From positions 1-43,222 of the forward strand of contig JALSIN010000419.1 of assembly GCA_026989935.1 (NCBI GenBank): a DNA stretch of 43,222 nucleotides. The letters are read 5' to 3'. Shown one piece after another: positions 7,124 to 15,098 of this stretch. The translations under genes and the position numbers were made by a program. Position 1 is the first letter of the stretch; each line of letters starts with the position of its first letter. Below the pieces are notes generated by a model, which was not told the origin of the DNA, made no database searches, and saw nothing but the letters and a program-made list of their open reading frames with translations. Source of the DNA: Polyangiaceae bacterium (GTDB lineage: Bacteria; Myxococcota_A; Polyangia; Nannocystales; Nannocystaceae).

Positions 7124-8284
7124 ATGAAAATCACTTTCAAGTTCATCCCCTCCCTCGCACTCACCGTGGCGGCTTGCTCGGCCCCGGGGCCGGCCGACGA
7201 CGGTCAGGAAGCCACCCGGCGCGCCATCGTGCGCTCGGCGGCCGACCAGGTGGTGGTGCCGGCCTACCAGGCGGCGGCCGAGCGCCTGCGGGCGCTGGCG
7301 AACGCCACGACCACGCTGGCCGACGCCGCGGCGAACGATCCCGCCGCGGCCGATCCGAGCGCGGCGCGGGCGGCGTTCGCGGACGCGATGGATGCCTGGC
7401 AGCGCGTCGAGATGCTCCGGTTCGGCCCTGCGGGCCCGGCCGGCCTGGTCACGGGCGGCGAGAGCCTGCGCGACGAGATCTACTCGTGGCCCACCACGAA
7501 CCCCTGTCGCATCGACGAGGAGCTGACCGAGGGGTCGTTCGACGACCCGAACTTCTTCACCGCGAACCTCGTCAACGTGCGCGGGCTGGACGCGGTGGCC
7601 TACCTCCTGTTCGTCGAGACGCCGGACAACGCCTGTGACGCGACGCGCCCGATCAACAAGGACGGGGCCTGGGAAGCGCTCGGCAGTGACGAGATCACGC
7701 GCCGGCGCCTGCGTTACGCCGCCCTCGCCGCCGCGGACGCCGCGGATCGCGCGGCCGCCCTCGCGGCCCGATGGGCGCCCGACGGCGGAGACGCCTACGC
7801 CGGCTTCGTGGGGGCGGGCTCCGAGGGATCCCCCTACCCGACCACCCGCGTGGCCCTCGACGAGTTCGCCGTGGGGCTCTTCGACCTCGAGGCGGATGTC
7901 AAGGAACGCAAGCTGGCCGCGACGGACCCCGAAGCCCTCGAAGGCCGCTACGGCGGGCGCAGCGAGGCCTACGTCCTGGCGAACCTCGACGCCGCCCGCG
8001 CCGTGTTCCACGCCGCCCCGACCCCCGAGGCGGGCACCGGCTTCGACGACTGGCTGCGCAACCTCGGGCAGGCGGGGCTGGTCGCCGACGTGGAGGCCGC
8101 CTTCGCCGCGGCCGACGCCGCCGTGCGGGCGGTCGGTCCCTTCGACGAGGCGCTCGCGCGCGACGGCGCGGCCCTCGTCCCCGCCGCCGAGGCCGTCGGA
8201 GAGCTGACCGCCCTGCTCAAGGGGCCCGTCCTCGCCGCCCTGTCGCTCATGCCCCCGGCCGACGGCGCGGGGGACGCCGACTAG
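7124..8284 (+). CDS. Imelysin-like (IrpA/peptidase M75 family) iron-regulated lipoprotein
   Basis: A 386-residue lipoprotein: MKITFKFIPSLALTVAAC has a short signal and a lipobox cysteine at residue 18. The body matches the imelysin/IrpA family in its helical, alanine-rich pattern: AIVRSAADQVVVPAYQAAAE at the start, MDAWQRVEMLRFGP, and a central RGLDAVAYLLF where imelysins have GxHxxE. Here that motif is degenerate (His to Asp, Glu to Ala), so metal binding at that site may differ. Imelysins are periplasmic or surface proteins linked to iron uptake. The ORF-track start at 6536 is too early; ATG 7124 follows a strong promoter, and a Fur-box-like palindrome overlaps its first codons. The next gene begins 6 bases after the stop, so they form an operon. 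Confidence 0.88.
   Translation: MKITFKFIPSLALTVAACSAPGPADDGQEATRRAIVRSAADQVVVPAYQAAAERLRALANATTTLADAAANDPAAADPSAARAAFADAMDAWQRVEMLRFGPAGPAGLVTGGESLRDEIYSWPTTNPCRIDEELTEGSFDDPNFFTANLVNVRGLDAVAYLLFVETPDNACDATRPINKDGAWEALGSDEITRRRLRYAALAAADAADRAAALAARWAPDGGDAYAGFVGAGSEGSPYPTTRVALDEFAVGLFDLEADVKERKLAATDPEALEGRYGGRSEAYVLANLDAARAVFHAAPTPEAGTGFDDWLRNLGQAGLVADVEAAFAAADAAVRAVGPFDEALARDGAALVPAAEAVGELTALLKGPVLAALSLMPPADGAGDAD
7125..7139 (+). promoter_or_regulatory. Fur-box-like operator overlapping the start codon
   Basis: TGAAAATCACTTTCA is a 7-1-7 inverted repeat with a single mismatch, close to the A+T-rich Fur consensus TGATAATnATTATCA. It begins at the T of the ATG and spans codons 1-6 of the imelysin-like gene, just after the predicted transcription start. 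Iron-bound Fur here would block promoter clearance. It is inferred from sequence and from the iron-related genes that follow. Confidence 0.7.
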
Positions 8285-8290
8285 CGCCCC

Positions 8291-11200
8291 ATGCCCGACG
8301 CGACGGCGTGGATCGGCGCGCCCGGCCACGACGCCCTGGCGTGGGCGCTGGGCCTTGCGGCGAAGGCGGCGCGGTCGCTCGCCGCCGCCCTGCTCGATCC
8401 CGGCGAGCGCCTGGCGGTCTACTACTGGCCCGGCGCGGCCGTCCTCGCCGCCTTCGCCCTGTCGCGCACGGCCTCCCTTCGCGGCGCGCTGGCCCGCACG
8501 CTGGCCATCGTCCGCCACCCGTCGTCGCGGCTCGACGCCAAGCTGGCGCTCGCGAACGTGGGGCTCGCCACGGCGGTCGGCGGCGCGGTGGGGCTTTCGT
8601 CGCTGCAGGTGGCGGTGACCACGGTGCGCGTCCTCGACGGGATCTTCGGGATCCCCGAAGCGCCCGCCTGGCCGCCGGTCGCCGCCACGGTCCTCTACAC
8701 GGCCGTCCTGTTCGTCGTCTGGGACGCGAGCCGCTTCTTGCTCCACCTTGCGATGCACCGGATCCCCGCCCTGTGGGCGCTGCACGCGGTGCACCACTCC
8801 GCCGAGGTGCTCACGCCCCTGACGCTGCACCGGATCCACCCCTTCGAGCGGGCGCTGTACGCCCTGCGGGACGTGCTCGTCACGGGGATCCTCGCCGGGG
8901 CCTTCTTCCACGTCTTCCGCGGGCAGGTGGCGCCCGTCACGATCGCGGGGATCCACGCGCTTTCGTTCCTGGCGAACGCAGCCGGTGCGAACCTGCGGCA
9001 CAGCCACGTGTTCGTGTCCTTCGGCGCGCTGGACCGGTGGTTGCTGTCGCCGGCGGCCCACCAGCTCCACCACGCCCGCGCCGCCGGCCCCCGCGCCCCG
9101 AACCTCGGCACGTGGCTTACGGTCTGGGACCGGCTCGCCGGCACGTACGTGCGCCCGCGGGGCGACGCGCCGCCCCCGTTCGGCCTGCCGCCCGGCGCCG
9201 CCGGCCACGACCCCAGACGGCTCGGCAGCGTCCTGCTCGCCCCCGTCGCGGCCTTCGTCCGCGCGCTCGTGCCGCGCCGAGGTTCCCGGGCCGCGCTGGC
9301 CGCCGCGGGGGTCCTGGTCCCCGCCCACGCCGCCGCAAACGCCCCCACGGACCCGCGGGCCTTCGAGGGTCCCACGGCGGTGGCCGGCCCGGCAGGGGAC
9401 GACGGCGACCCGCCGGCCGAGCGCACCGCCCCGGCCGCGACGCCTGGGACCGACCGGGCGAAGCCGGAGGCCGCGCCCCCGAACCCGGGCCCGAACGACG
9501 GCGGCGACACGACCGTGACCGGCCCGGCGCAGGGCGACGGCGCGACCCCGCCGGCGGAGGACGAAGGCGAGACCGCGATGGACGCCGGCGCGGGCGACGG
9601 CGACGAGGGCGGGCGCCGCCGCATCGAGGTGGGGTCGATGTTCGAGGGCGACCGGCGCGGTCGGGTGGCCGGCTCGGCGCACGTGGTGGACGAGCGCGAG
9701 CTCGCGCGCAACGAGTACGACGACGTGCACAAGATCCTGGCCGCCGTCCCCGGCGTGTACGTGCGCGGCGAAGAAGGCTACGGGCTGCGGCCCAACATCG
9801 GGCTGCGCGGCGCGAACCCCGACCGTTCCACCAAGGTGGCCCTGATGGAGGACGGGATCCTGTTGGCGCCGGCCCCCTACGCCGCCCCGGCCGCCTATTA
9901 CTTTCCCATGCCCACGCGCATGGCGGCGGTCGAGGTGGCCAAGGGGCCGTCGTCGATCCGCTTCGGACCCAACACGGTCGGCGGCGCGGTGAACCTCCGC
10001 ACGCGCCGGATCCCCGCCTTTCCCACCGTGCTGGCGGACGTGGCGGGCGGGCGGTTCGGCTACGGCAAGGTGCACGCCTACGCCGGCACGACCGTGCGCG
10101 GCTTCGGCGTCCTGGCCGAGGTCGTCCGCCTGCAAAGCGAGGGCTTCAAGCGGATCGACGGCGGCGGCGAGACCGGCTTCGGTCGCAACGAGGCCATGCT
10201 GAAGGTGGGGTACCAGGCCGAGGACGGGCGCGGCACCACCCATCGCGTCGAGCTCAAAGGCGCGTTCTCGAACGGCCGCGAGCACGAGACGTACCTGGGG
10301 CTTGCGCGCGGGGACTTCGAGGCCGACCCCTACCGTCGCTACGCCGCGAGCCGGCGCGACCTGTTCACCCTGTGGCGCAGCCTGGCCGAGCTGACGTACG
10401 GGCTGTCCACGCCGCAGGGCCTGTCGTTTACGGCGCGCCTGTACCGCCACGACATGCGCCGTCGATGGAACAAGTTCGACGGCTTTCGCGACGGGCCGGA
10501 CGTGGCGCGGATCCTGGCGAACCCGCAGGCCGGCGAGAACCAGGTGTTCATGGCGCTGCTGCGCGGCGAGGAGGACACGGCCGGACCCGAGCAGGCGCTG
10601 CTGCTCGGCGACAACGACCGCCGGTTCTTCGCGCAGGGGGCCGACCTCTCCGCCTCGTGGAAGGCGCGCTTCGGGATCGTGGACCAGGCGCTGTCGTTCG
10701 GGGCGCGCGTCCACCACGACGGCGTGGACCGGGACAAGACGCAGTCGGCCTACTGGATGACCGCGGGCGTCCTCGTCCCCGAGGGATCGCCCGCCGAGCC
10801 GAAGGTCCGCAACCGCGCGCGGGCCCTGGCCGGGGCCTTCTACCTCTACGACGTGGTCACGTTGTGGGAGCGCTGGACGATCGCCCCGGGGCTTCGCGTC
10901 GAGGTCATCGACACGAGTTTTCGAGACGTGCAGACGGGCGAGACCCGCGACCGGCTGGACACCGTCGTCCTGCCGGGTCTTTCGACCCACGTGTTCGCCA
11001 CACGGTGGCTGGGGCTGTTCGCGGGCGTGCACCGGGGCTTTTCGCCCGTCACCCCCGGCCAGTCGAGCACCGTCCGGCCGGAGGACAGCCTCAACTACGA
11101 AGTCGGAGCCCGGGTCACCCACCCCTCGGTCACGGCCGAGGCCGTGGGATTCGTCAGCGACTACCGCAACCTGAACGCCGCGTGCACCCTGTCGGCCGGG

Positions 11201-11725
11201 TGCGACCCGGGCCAGGTGGGCGACCAGTTCAGCGCCGGCCGGGCGCTCGTGGCCGGCGTCGAGTCCTCCCTGCGGGCCGCGCACACCTTCCGCAGGGGGA
11301 TCCGGCTGTTCGGCGGCGCGAGCTACACGTACACCCACGCCCGGTTCTCCACCAGCTTCGTGTCCGGCTTCCCCCAGTGGGGGACGGTCACGGCCGGCGA
11401 CGCGCTGCCCTACGTGCCCGCCCACCTCGTGTCGCTGTCGGCCGGCACGGGCGGCCGCCGCTGGGAGGTGTCGGCCACGGGCCGGGCGCAGGGCGCCATG
11501 CGGGACGTGGCCGGCCAGGGCCCGATCCCCGAAGGCGACCGCATCGGCGGCTTCTTCGTCCTCGACCTGGCGGCCCACGTGGACCTGCACGCGCGCCTTC
11601 GCCTGTACGGCCTGCTGCAAAACGCCACCGCCACCCGCGCCGTCGCCTCCCTGCGCCCCATGGGCGCCCGCCCGATCGCGCCCCTTACCTTCATCGTGGG
11701 GGTCAAGGTGCGCGCCCTGCCGTAG
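8291..11725 (+). CDS. Fusion ORF: fatty-acid hydroxylase/sterol desaturase + FecA-like TonB-dependent receptor
   Basis: One uninterrupted 1144-codon ORF with two unrelated parts. Residues 1 to about 300 are an inner-membrane di-iron hydroxylase of the sterol desaturase superfamily. They carry the full histidine set (HLAMH at 152-156, HAVHH at 165-169, HRIH at 180-183, HQLHH at 257-261) and the family ending LTVWDRLAGTYV. Residues 325-350 (VPRRGSRAALAAAGVLVPAHAAA) look like a signal peptide, followed by about 100 low-complexity residues. Residues 455-575 form a TonB plug domain (GLRGANPDRSTKVALMEDG, YAAPAAYYFP) resembling FecA, and the rest is a beta-barrel. It ends in VKVRALP rather than an aromatic residue. 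An internal GTG before PRRGSRAAL could start the receptor alone. It lies 6 bases after the imelysin-like gene and so is probably Fur-controlled. Either a true fusion, a precursor cut by signal peptidase, or two genes lacking a stop between them. Confidence 0.85.
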   Translation: MPDATAWIGAPGHDALAWALGLAAKAARSLAAALLDPGERLAVYYWPGAAVLAAFALSRTASLRGALARTLAIVRHPSSRLDAKLALANVGLATAVGGAVGLSSLQVAVTTVRVLDGIFGIPEAPAWPPVAATVLYTAVLFVVWDASRFLLHLAMHRIPALWALHAVHHSAEVLTPLTLHRIHPFERALYALRDVLVTGILAGAFFHVFRGQVAPVTIAGIHALSFLANAAGANLRHSHVFVSFGALDRWLLSPAAHQLHHARAAGPRAPNLGTWLTVWDRLAGTYVRPRGDAPPPFGLPPGAAGHDPRRLGSVLLAPVAAFVRALVPRRGSRAALAAAGVLVPAHAAANAPTDPRAFEGPTAVAGPAGDDGDPPAERTAPAATPGTDRAKPEAAPPNPGPNDGGDTTVTGPAQGDGATPPAEDEGETAMDAGAGDGDEGGRRRIEVGSMFEGDRRGRVAGSAHVVDERELARNEYDDVHKILAAVPGVYVRGEEGYGLRPNIGLRGANPDRSTKVALMEDGILLAPAPYAAPAAYYFPMPTRMAAVEVAKGPSSIRFGPNTVGGAVNLRTRRIPAFPTVLADVAGGRFGYGKVHAYAGTTVRGFGVLAEVVRLQSEGFKRIDGGGETGFGRNEAMLKVGYQAEDGRGTTHRVELKGAFSNGREHETYLGLARGDFEADPYRRYAASRRDLFTLWRSLAELTYGLSTPQGLSFTARLYRHDMRRRWNKFDGFRDGPDVARILANPQAGENQVFMALLRGEEDTAGPEQALLLGDNDRRFFAQGADLSASWKARFGIVDQALSFGARVHHDGVDRDKTQSAYWMTAGVLVPEGSPAEPKVRNRARALAGAFYLYDVVTLWERWTIAPGLRVEVIDTSFRDVQTGETRDRLDTVVLPGLSTHVFATRWLGLFAGVHRGFSPVTPGQSSTVRPEDSLNYEVGARVTHPSVTAEAVGFVSDYRNLNAACTLSAGCDPGQVGDQFSAGRALVAGVESSLRAAHTFRRGIRLFGGASYTYTHARFSTSFVSGFPQWGTVTAGDALPYVPAHLVSLSAGTGGRRWEVSATGRAQGAMRDVAGQGPIPEGDRIGGFFVLDLAAHVDLHARLRLYGLLQNATATRAVASLRPMGARPIAPLTFIVGVKVRALP

Positions 11726-12048
11726 GCGGCCGCGCCCCCGCGCGCCCGCCGGCGGCCGGATGGCCACCTCGACGGCCCCCCGCGCGAGCACCGCCCCCGC
11801 CCCCGGACGCCCAGGACACGTCGAGCGGACCCGGCGCGGGCCCCCCGGGCAAGAGGCCGCACCCCCACGCGGGTAACGAGGGCGCGATGGGGACGCGGCA
11901 GGCGCAGGAGGTCCTGCGGTTCTTCGTGACGGTCACGGTGGGGACGGGGTACGGCTGCATGACGGTCCTTTCGCCCCGGAAGGTCGGCCGCGCGGCTCGA
12001 CCGTTGCGCGCCGAGACGCCGCGGGCGCCGTGGCATCCTTGGAGGCGC
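11726..12048. other. 323-base gap with two perfect dyads
   Basis: No convincing gene is seen; the ORFs here are extensions or shadows. CGCAGGA-GG-TCCTGCG (11903-11918) and CGTGAC-G-GTCACG (11925-11937) are perfect inverted repeats only 6 bases apart. The second has the look of a dimeric regulator site. They lie between the receptor stop and the next gene and could be operators or part of a terminator. Confidence 0.4.
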
Positions 12049-12495
12049 GTGGGTGCGTCCCGCCGACACCTGGCCCTCCTGCTCGCGGGCGCGCTCGGAG
12101 CGTGCGCCGGCGACGGCCCGGCCTCGACCGCCGCCGGTGACGGCCGGGCGCCGCCGCCGGGCACGTCGGGCGCGGGCGAGACGGACGGCTGCGCGGGGAT
12201 CTACGACGCGGTCCAGTGCGAGAAGGCCGGCCCACCCTGCCGCTTCGAGCCCGGGGCGTTCTTCGACGCCGACCCCGACCTCGGCTGCACACCGCATCCC
12301 CGGCCGTCGGGGTTTTGCACCTCGGAGGCGGCCACGGACCTGTCGGACGCCTGCTACGTGGATGCGACCGGCAGCCGGGTGGCCTGCTTCGAGGTCACCG
12401 TGATGCCACCGCCCGGCTGGCGTCCGTGCGGCACGGAAGATCCACCGTGGTGCGACCTGCGCGCCCCCGCCTGCTGTTGCGACGTGCTCCCGTAG
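12049..12495 (+). CDS. Small cysteine-rich lipoprotein, unknown function
   Basis: A 148-residue predicted lipoprotein. The N terminus MGASRRHLALLLAGALGAC has a signal peptide and lipobox ending at C19, followed by a short Gly/Ala/Pro-rich spacer. The mature part has about a dozen cysteines (CAGIYDAVQCEKAG, CRFEPG, GCTPHP, CTSEA, ending PACCCDVLP), suggesting a disulfide-stabilised extracytoplasmic domain. No family recognised. The frame was taken out of the long track ORF 7771-12495, most of which is antisense to other genes. The start GTG has GGAGG 3 bases upstream, a short but usable Shine-Dalgarno spacing, and CATCCT before that. Its place between two iron-regulated genes makes a link to iron possible but unproven. 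Confidence 0.65.
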   Translation: MGASRRHLALLLAGALGACAGDGPASTAAGDGRAPPPGTSGAGETDGCAGIYDAVQCEKAGPPCRFEPGAFFDADPDLGCTPHPRPSGFCTSEAATDLSDACYVDATGSRVACFEVTVMPPPGWRPCGTEDPPWCDLRAPACCCDVLP

Positions 12496-12536
12496 CCCCT
12501 TGCGTTCGATGGGCGGCGGGCCTATGCGTCGCGTCC

Positions 12537-12869
12537 GTGGCCACCCAGTATCGCGCGCACGTGTTCGACTCCGACGACTGGGAGGCGGTCGATTCGTACT
12601 GGAGCTCGCCCCTTTCCTACTGGGTGAAAAAGAGCGTGCGGACCGATCCCCCCGTCCCCCTGCGGGTGACGACCCTCGGGCAGGTGGTGGACGAAAGCGA
12701 CGAGGGCTTCATCAACTACGGCGGCCTGTCCGCCGTGTTCGTGCACACCGTCTGGGCGAAGGGGACCCCGGGGCAGCGGATCCGGGTGGCGATCTCCGAC
12801 GAACCCATCGAGGCCCTGCCCGACGACGACGGCCAGCCGCCCGGCACCGACGCGCCCGCCGAGCCGTAG
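12537..12869 (+). CDS. Small acidic protein of unknown function
   Basis: A 110-residue soluble protein, probably starting at GTG 12537 (MATQYRAHVFDSDDWEAVD) and not at the track start 12216, which reads through the lipoprotein gene in another frame. TATGCG lies 8 bases before the GTG. Visible features are an aromatic N-terminal segment (SYWSSPLSYWVKKSV), a central beta-like region (RVTTLGQVVDESDEGFINYGGLSAVFVHTVW) and an acidic Pro-rich tail (DDDGQPPGTDAPAEP). No signal peptide, no recognised domain. Codon use is good. Function unknown. Confidence 0.6.
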   Translation: MATQYRAHVFDSDDWEAVDSYWSSPLSYWVKKSVRTDPPVPLRVTTLGQVVDESDEGFINYGGLSAVFVHTVWAKGTPGQRIRVAISDEPIEALPDDDGQPPGTDAPAEP

Positions 12870-13029
12870 GCGGGGCCGCCGCGACGCACCGCCGGATCCA
12901 CACGCGCTCCGTTGCCGGCGCCACCCCGTGCCCCCGGTGGGAGGCCGCGTCGCTCGCCTCCGCGCACACGCCTGCGGTGCGCGGCGACGGTGAGGTTGCG
13001 CACGCCATCGTCGGACCATGCGCTTTATA

Positions 13030-13064
13030 TGAACTTGATTTTCAAAGTCGTTTTCGACTATACG
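13030..13064 (+). promoter_or_regulatory. Promoter with overlapping Fur-box-like operator
   Basis: TTGATT (13035-13040), an 18-base spacer and TATACG (13059-13064) form a promoter; the ATG at 13072 is only 7 bases after the -10 hexamer. TGAACTTGATTTTCA (13030-13044) is a Fur-like 7-1-7 repeat with one perfect half (ATTTTCA) and a 5/7 match in the other, covering the -35 element. A further GTCGTTTTCGAC dyad follows. This A+T-rich island stands out sharply from the surrounding sequence. Confidence 0.6.
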
Positions 13065-13071
13065 GAACGCC

Positions 13072-14502
13072 ATGAACCGCGCAACCTTTCGTCCCCTCCA
13101 CGGCCCCGCCCCGTCCCGGCGCGCCCTCGCGGTCGCACTGGCGGCCGCCGCCGGCTGCACGAGCCCCGACCCCGACGCCGGTCCGGACGAGCCCCCCGAG
13201 GTCTATGCCTTCGAGGGCCGCACGGGCGAAAGCAGCGTCGCGTACGAGGGACAGGTCCTCCGGCTCGTCCTCATCGAGCTGCTCGGCACCGAGGTCGAAG
13301 CCTTGACGGACGAGATCGACACCGCGGGGTGGGTGCCGGCCGAAGGCGAGGTGTTCGCACGGCTGCTGGCGGTCTATCAGTACGACGCCGCCCTCGTCGG
13401 CTCGAAGCCCGTGCCGTTCGAGACGACTCCGCCGCTCATGCAGGCGACCCTGGCCGACCTCGGTACCGGCAAGAGCCTCCAGGGCAAGGTCGCCGGCAAC
13501 GACCCCGTGGGACAACACGAGGACTGGGAGGCGTCCTTCGTCGGCTGGCCCGGCGCGGCGAGCCCGGACGACCTGGTGCAGCGGTGGTTTTCCGAGATCG
13601 AGACCCTCGCCATCGACCGCGCCGCGGGCGACCCGGCGCTGGCGCCCGACGGCACGCCGATCCCGGTCGTCCACGTCTCCCCGGAGGGCCGCCACTACCC
13701 GGAATTGCTGTCCAAGTTCCTCCTCGGCGCCATCGCCTACTCCCAGGCCACGGACGACTACCTCGACGACGACGTACCCGGCAAGGGCATCTTGGCCGAC
13801 CACGAGGCGCTCGACGACGACAAACCCTACACGCCCCTGGAGCGGCAATGGGACGAAGCCTTCGGGTACTTCGGCGCCGCGCGCGACTACCTGCGGTACA
13901 CGGACGAGGAGATCGCGGGCCAGGGCGGACGCGATGGGTGGAAGGGCGGCCACCACGACACGAACGGCGACGGCGCCCTCGACCTGACCGCGGAGTTCAA
14001 CTTCACGCCCGCCGTCTACGCCGCGAAGCGGGACCTCGGCGCGGCGACCATGGTGGACTTCTCCGGCACGATCATGCGTGCCTTCCTGCGCGGCCGGCAC
14101 CTGCTCGACCGCACGGACGGGCCCCTGTCGGATGAGCAGATGGCCCAGCTTCGGGCCGAACGAGACCGCATCGTCGCCACCTGGGATGAACTCGTCGCCG
14201 CGTCCATCGTCCACTACCTCAACGTGACGATTGCCGCCACGGAGACCATTGGAACCGCCGACTACGACTTCCTCGCCCACGCCAAAGCGTGGAGCGAGAT
14301 GAAGGGGCTGGCCCTCGGCCTGCAGTTCAACCCGCGCAAACGGATCTCCGACGACGCGTTCCTCGCCCTGCATGAGGCCCTCGGGGACCGGCCGGCCCTC
14401 GAAGCCGGCGAGGCAGCGGCGTACGTCGCCGGCCTGCGGGCGGCGCGGGACCTGCTGGCCGACGTCTACGGCTTCGAGGCGGCCGACGTGGAGGCCTGGT
14501 AG
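13072..14502 (+). CDS. DUF4856 family lipoprotein, iron-associated
   Basis: A 476-residue lipoprotein with a signal peptide and lipobox (AVALAAAAGC, cysteine 29). The body fits DUF4856: YEGQVLRLVLIELLGTEV, GTGKSLQGKVAGND, GRHYPELLSKFLLGAIAYSQATDDYL and PYTPLERQWDEAFGYFG are the blocks I recognise. This family often occurs next to imelysins and TonB receptors in Bacteroidetes and gammaproteobacteria and is thought to act in iron acquisition, although its biochemical role is unknown. NGDGALD resembles a calcium-binding loop. Its own promoter carries a Fur-like site, so it is likely co-regulated with the imelysin/receptor operon about 1.3 kb upstream while being a separate transcription unit. 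Confidence 0.85.
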   Translation: MNRATFRPLHGPAPSRRALAVALAAAAGCTSPDPDAGPDEPPEVYAFEGRTGESSVAYEGQVLRLVLIELLGTEVEALTDEIDTAGWVPAEGEVFARLLAVYQYDAALVGSKPVPFETTPPLMQATLADLGTGKSLQGKVAGNDPVGQHEDWEASFVGWPGAASPDDLVQRWFSEIETLAIDRAAGDPALAPDGTPIPVVHVSPEGRHYPELLSKFLLGAIAYSQATDDYLDDDVPGKGILADHEALDDDKPYTPLERQWDEAFGYFGAARDYLRYTDEEIAGQGGRDGWKGGHHDTNGDGALDLTAEFNFTPAVYAAKRDLGAATMVDFSGTIMRAFLRGRHLLDRTDGPLSDEQMAQLRAERDRIVATWDELVAASIVHYLNVTIAATETIGTADYDFLAHAKAWSEMKGLALGLQFNPRKRISDDAFLALHEALGDRPALEAGEAAAYVAGLRAARDLLADVYGFEAADVEAW

Positions 14503-14521
14503 CCGCCCGAAGCGACGCGGG

Positions 14522-15049
14522 TCATCGGTCCACCCGGCGCGACAGCGCGGCCCGGATCCTGCGCGCCCACGGCGAGCGCGCCCCGGCAAGGGTCAAAAGG
14601 CGCAGGGCGTGGGCGTCCGCGACCGGCTGCACCGAAAGCCGCGACCCCCGGCGCAACAGCTCCATCCCGTCCAGGGCCGGGTCCGCGCGCAGCTCGGAAA
14701 GCGGCACGGCGCGGTCGAACGCCTCGACGAAGGCGAGGTCTACGAGCACCCAGCGGGGCGCCTCCGGCGTCGCCTTGGGGTCGAACCCCTTCGACGACGG
14801 GTCGAACTGGGTCGGGTCGGGCCGGGCCGGCGAGGCCACCTTCGCAAGGCCCACCAGCGCCGGAGGCTTGGCGTTCGAGTGGTAGAAGAACACCGGATCT
14901 CCGGGCCGCATGCGGTCGCGCATCACGTTGCGGGCCTGGTAGTTGCGCACGCCGTCCCACGGCGCCACGCCCTCCCGGGCAAGGTCCTCGATCGAGTACT
15001 CGGACGGCTCGCTCTTGACGAGGAAGCAGGCGAAGGGACGGGCGGCCAC
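14522..15049 (-). CDS. EVE domain-containing protein
   Basis: A 175-residue protein that is almost entirely one EVE domain, a PUA-related fold that in other systems recognises modified bases in nucleic acid. CFLVKSEPSEYSIEDL, WDGVRNYQARNVMRDRM, GDPVFFYHSNAKPPALVGLAKV and APRWVLVDLAFVEAF are the canonical blocks in order. The start should be GTG 15049: TATCCT lies 6 bases upstream with no Shine-Dalgarno sequence, whereas the track start at 15073 runs across that hexamer. The last 25 residues are basic. It is a single-domain homologue of human THYN1-type proteins; the ligand in bacteria is not established. Confidence 0.9.
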   Translation of the reverse strand: MAARPFACFLVKSEPSEYSIEDLAREGVAPWDGVRNYQARNVMRDRMRPGDPVFFYHSNAKPPALVGLAKVASPARPDPTQFDPSSKGFDPKATPEAPRWVLVDLAFVEAFDRAVPLSELRADPALDGMELLRRGSRLSVQPVADAHALRLLTLAGARSPWARRIRAALSRRVDR

Positions 15050-15055
15050 GGGCGC

Positions 15056-15061
15056 AGGATA
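15056..15061 (-). promoter_or_regulatory. -10 hexamer TATCCT of the EVE gene
   Basis: TATCCT on the minus strand, 6 bases before the GTG at 15049. The distance is right for a fully leaderless transcript and it decides the start. Confidence 0.55.
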
Positions 15062-15098
15062 CCACCCGTGCACGGCGCCACCCGGCCATGCACTTCCG

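Noticed and set aside
8291-11725. Fusion caused simply by a mis-set start
   Set aside because: The hydroxylase part has a complete set of catalytic histidines and correct codon use, and starts 6 bases after the imelysin gene, so it is a real coding region, whatever its link to the receptor.
6422-11791. 1789-residue ORF on the minus strand
   Set aside because: Apart from its last 145 codons (the YeeE/YedE gene) it is antisense to the imelysin and receptor genes, with Arg/Gly/Ala/His-rich shadow composition.
7771-12495. 1574-residue plus-strand ORF
   Set aside because: A frame shadow over the imelysin and receptor genes; only the 3' end from 12049 is a plausible gene.
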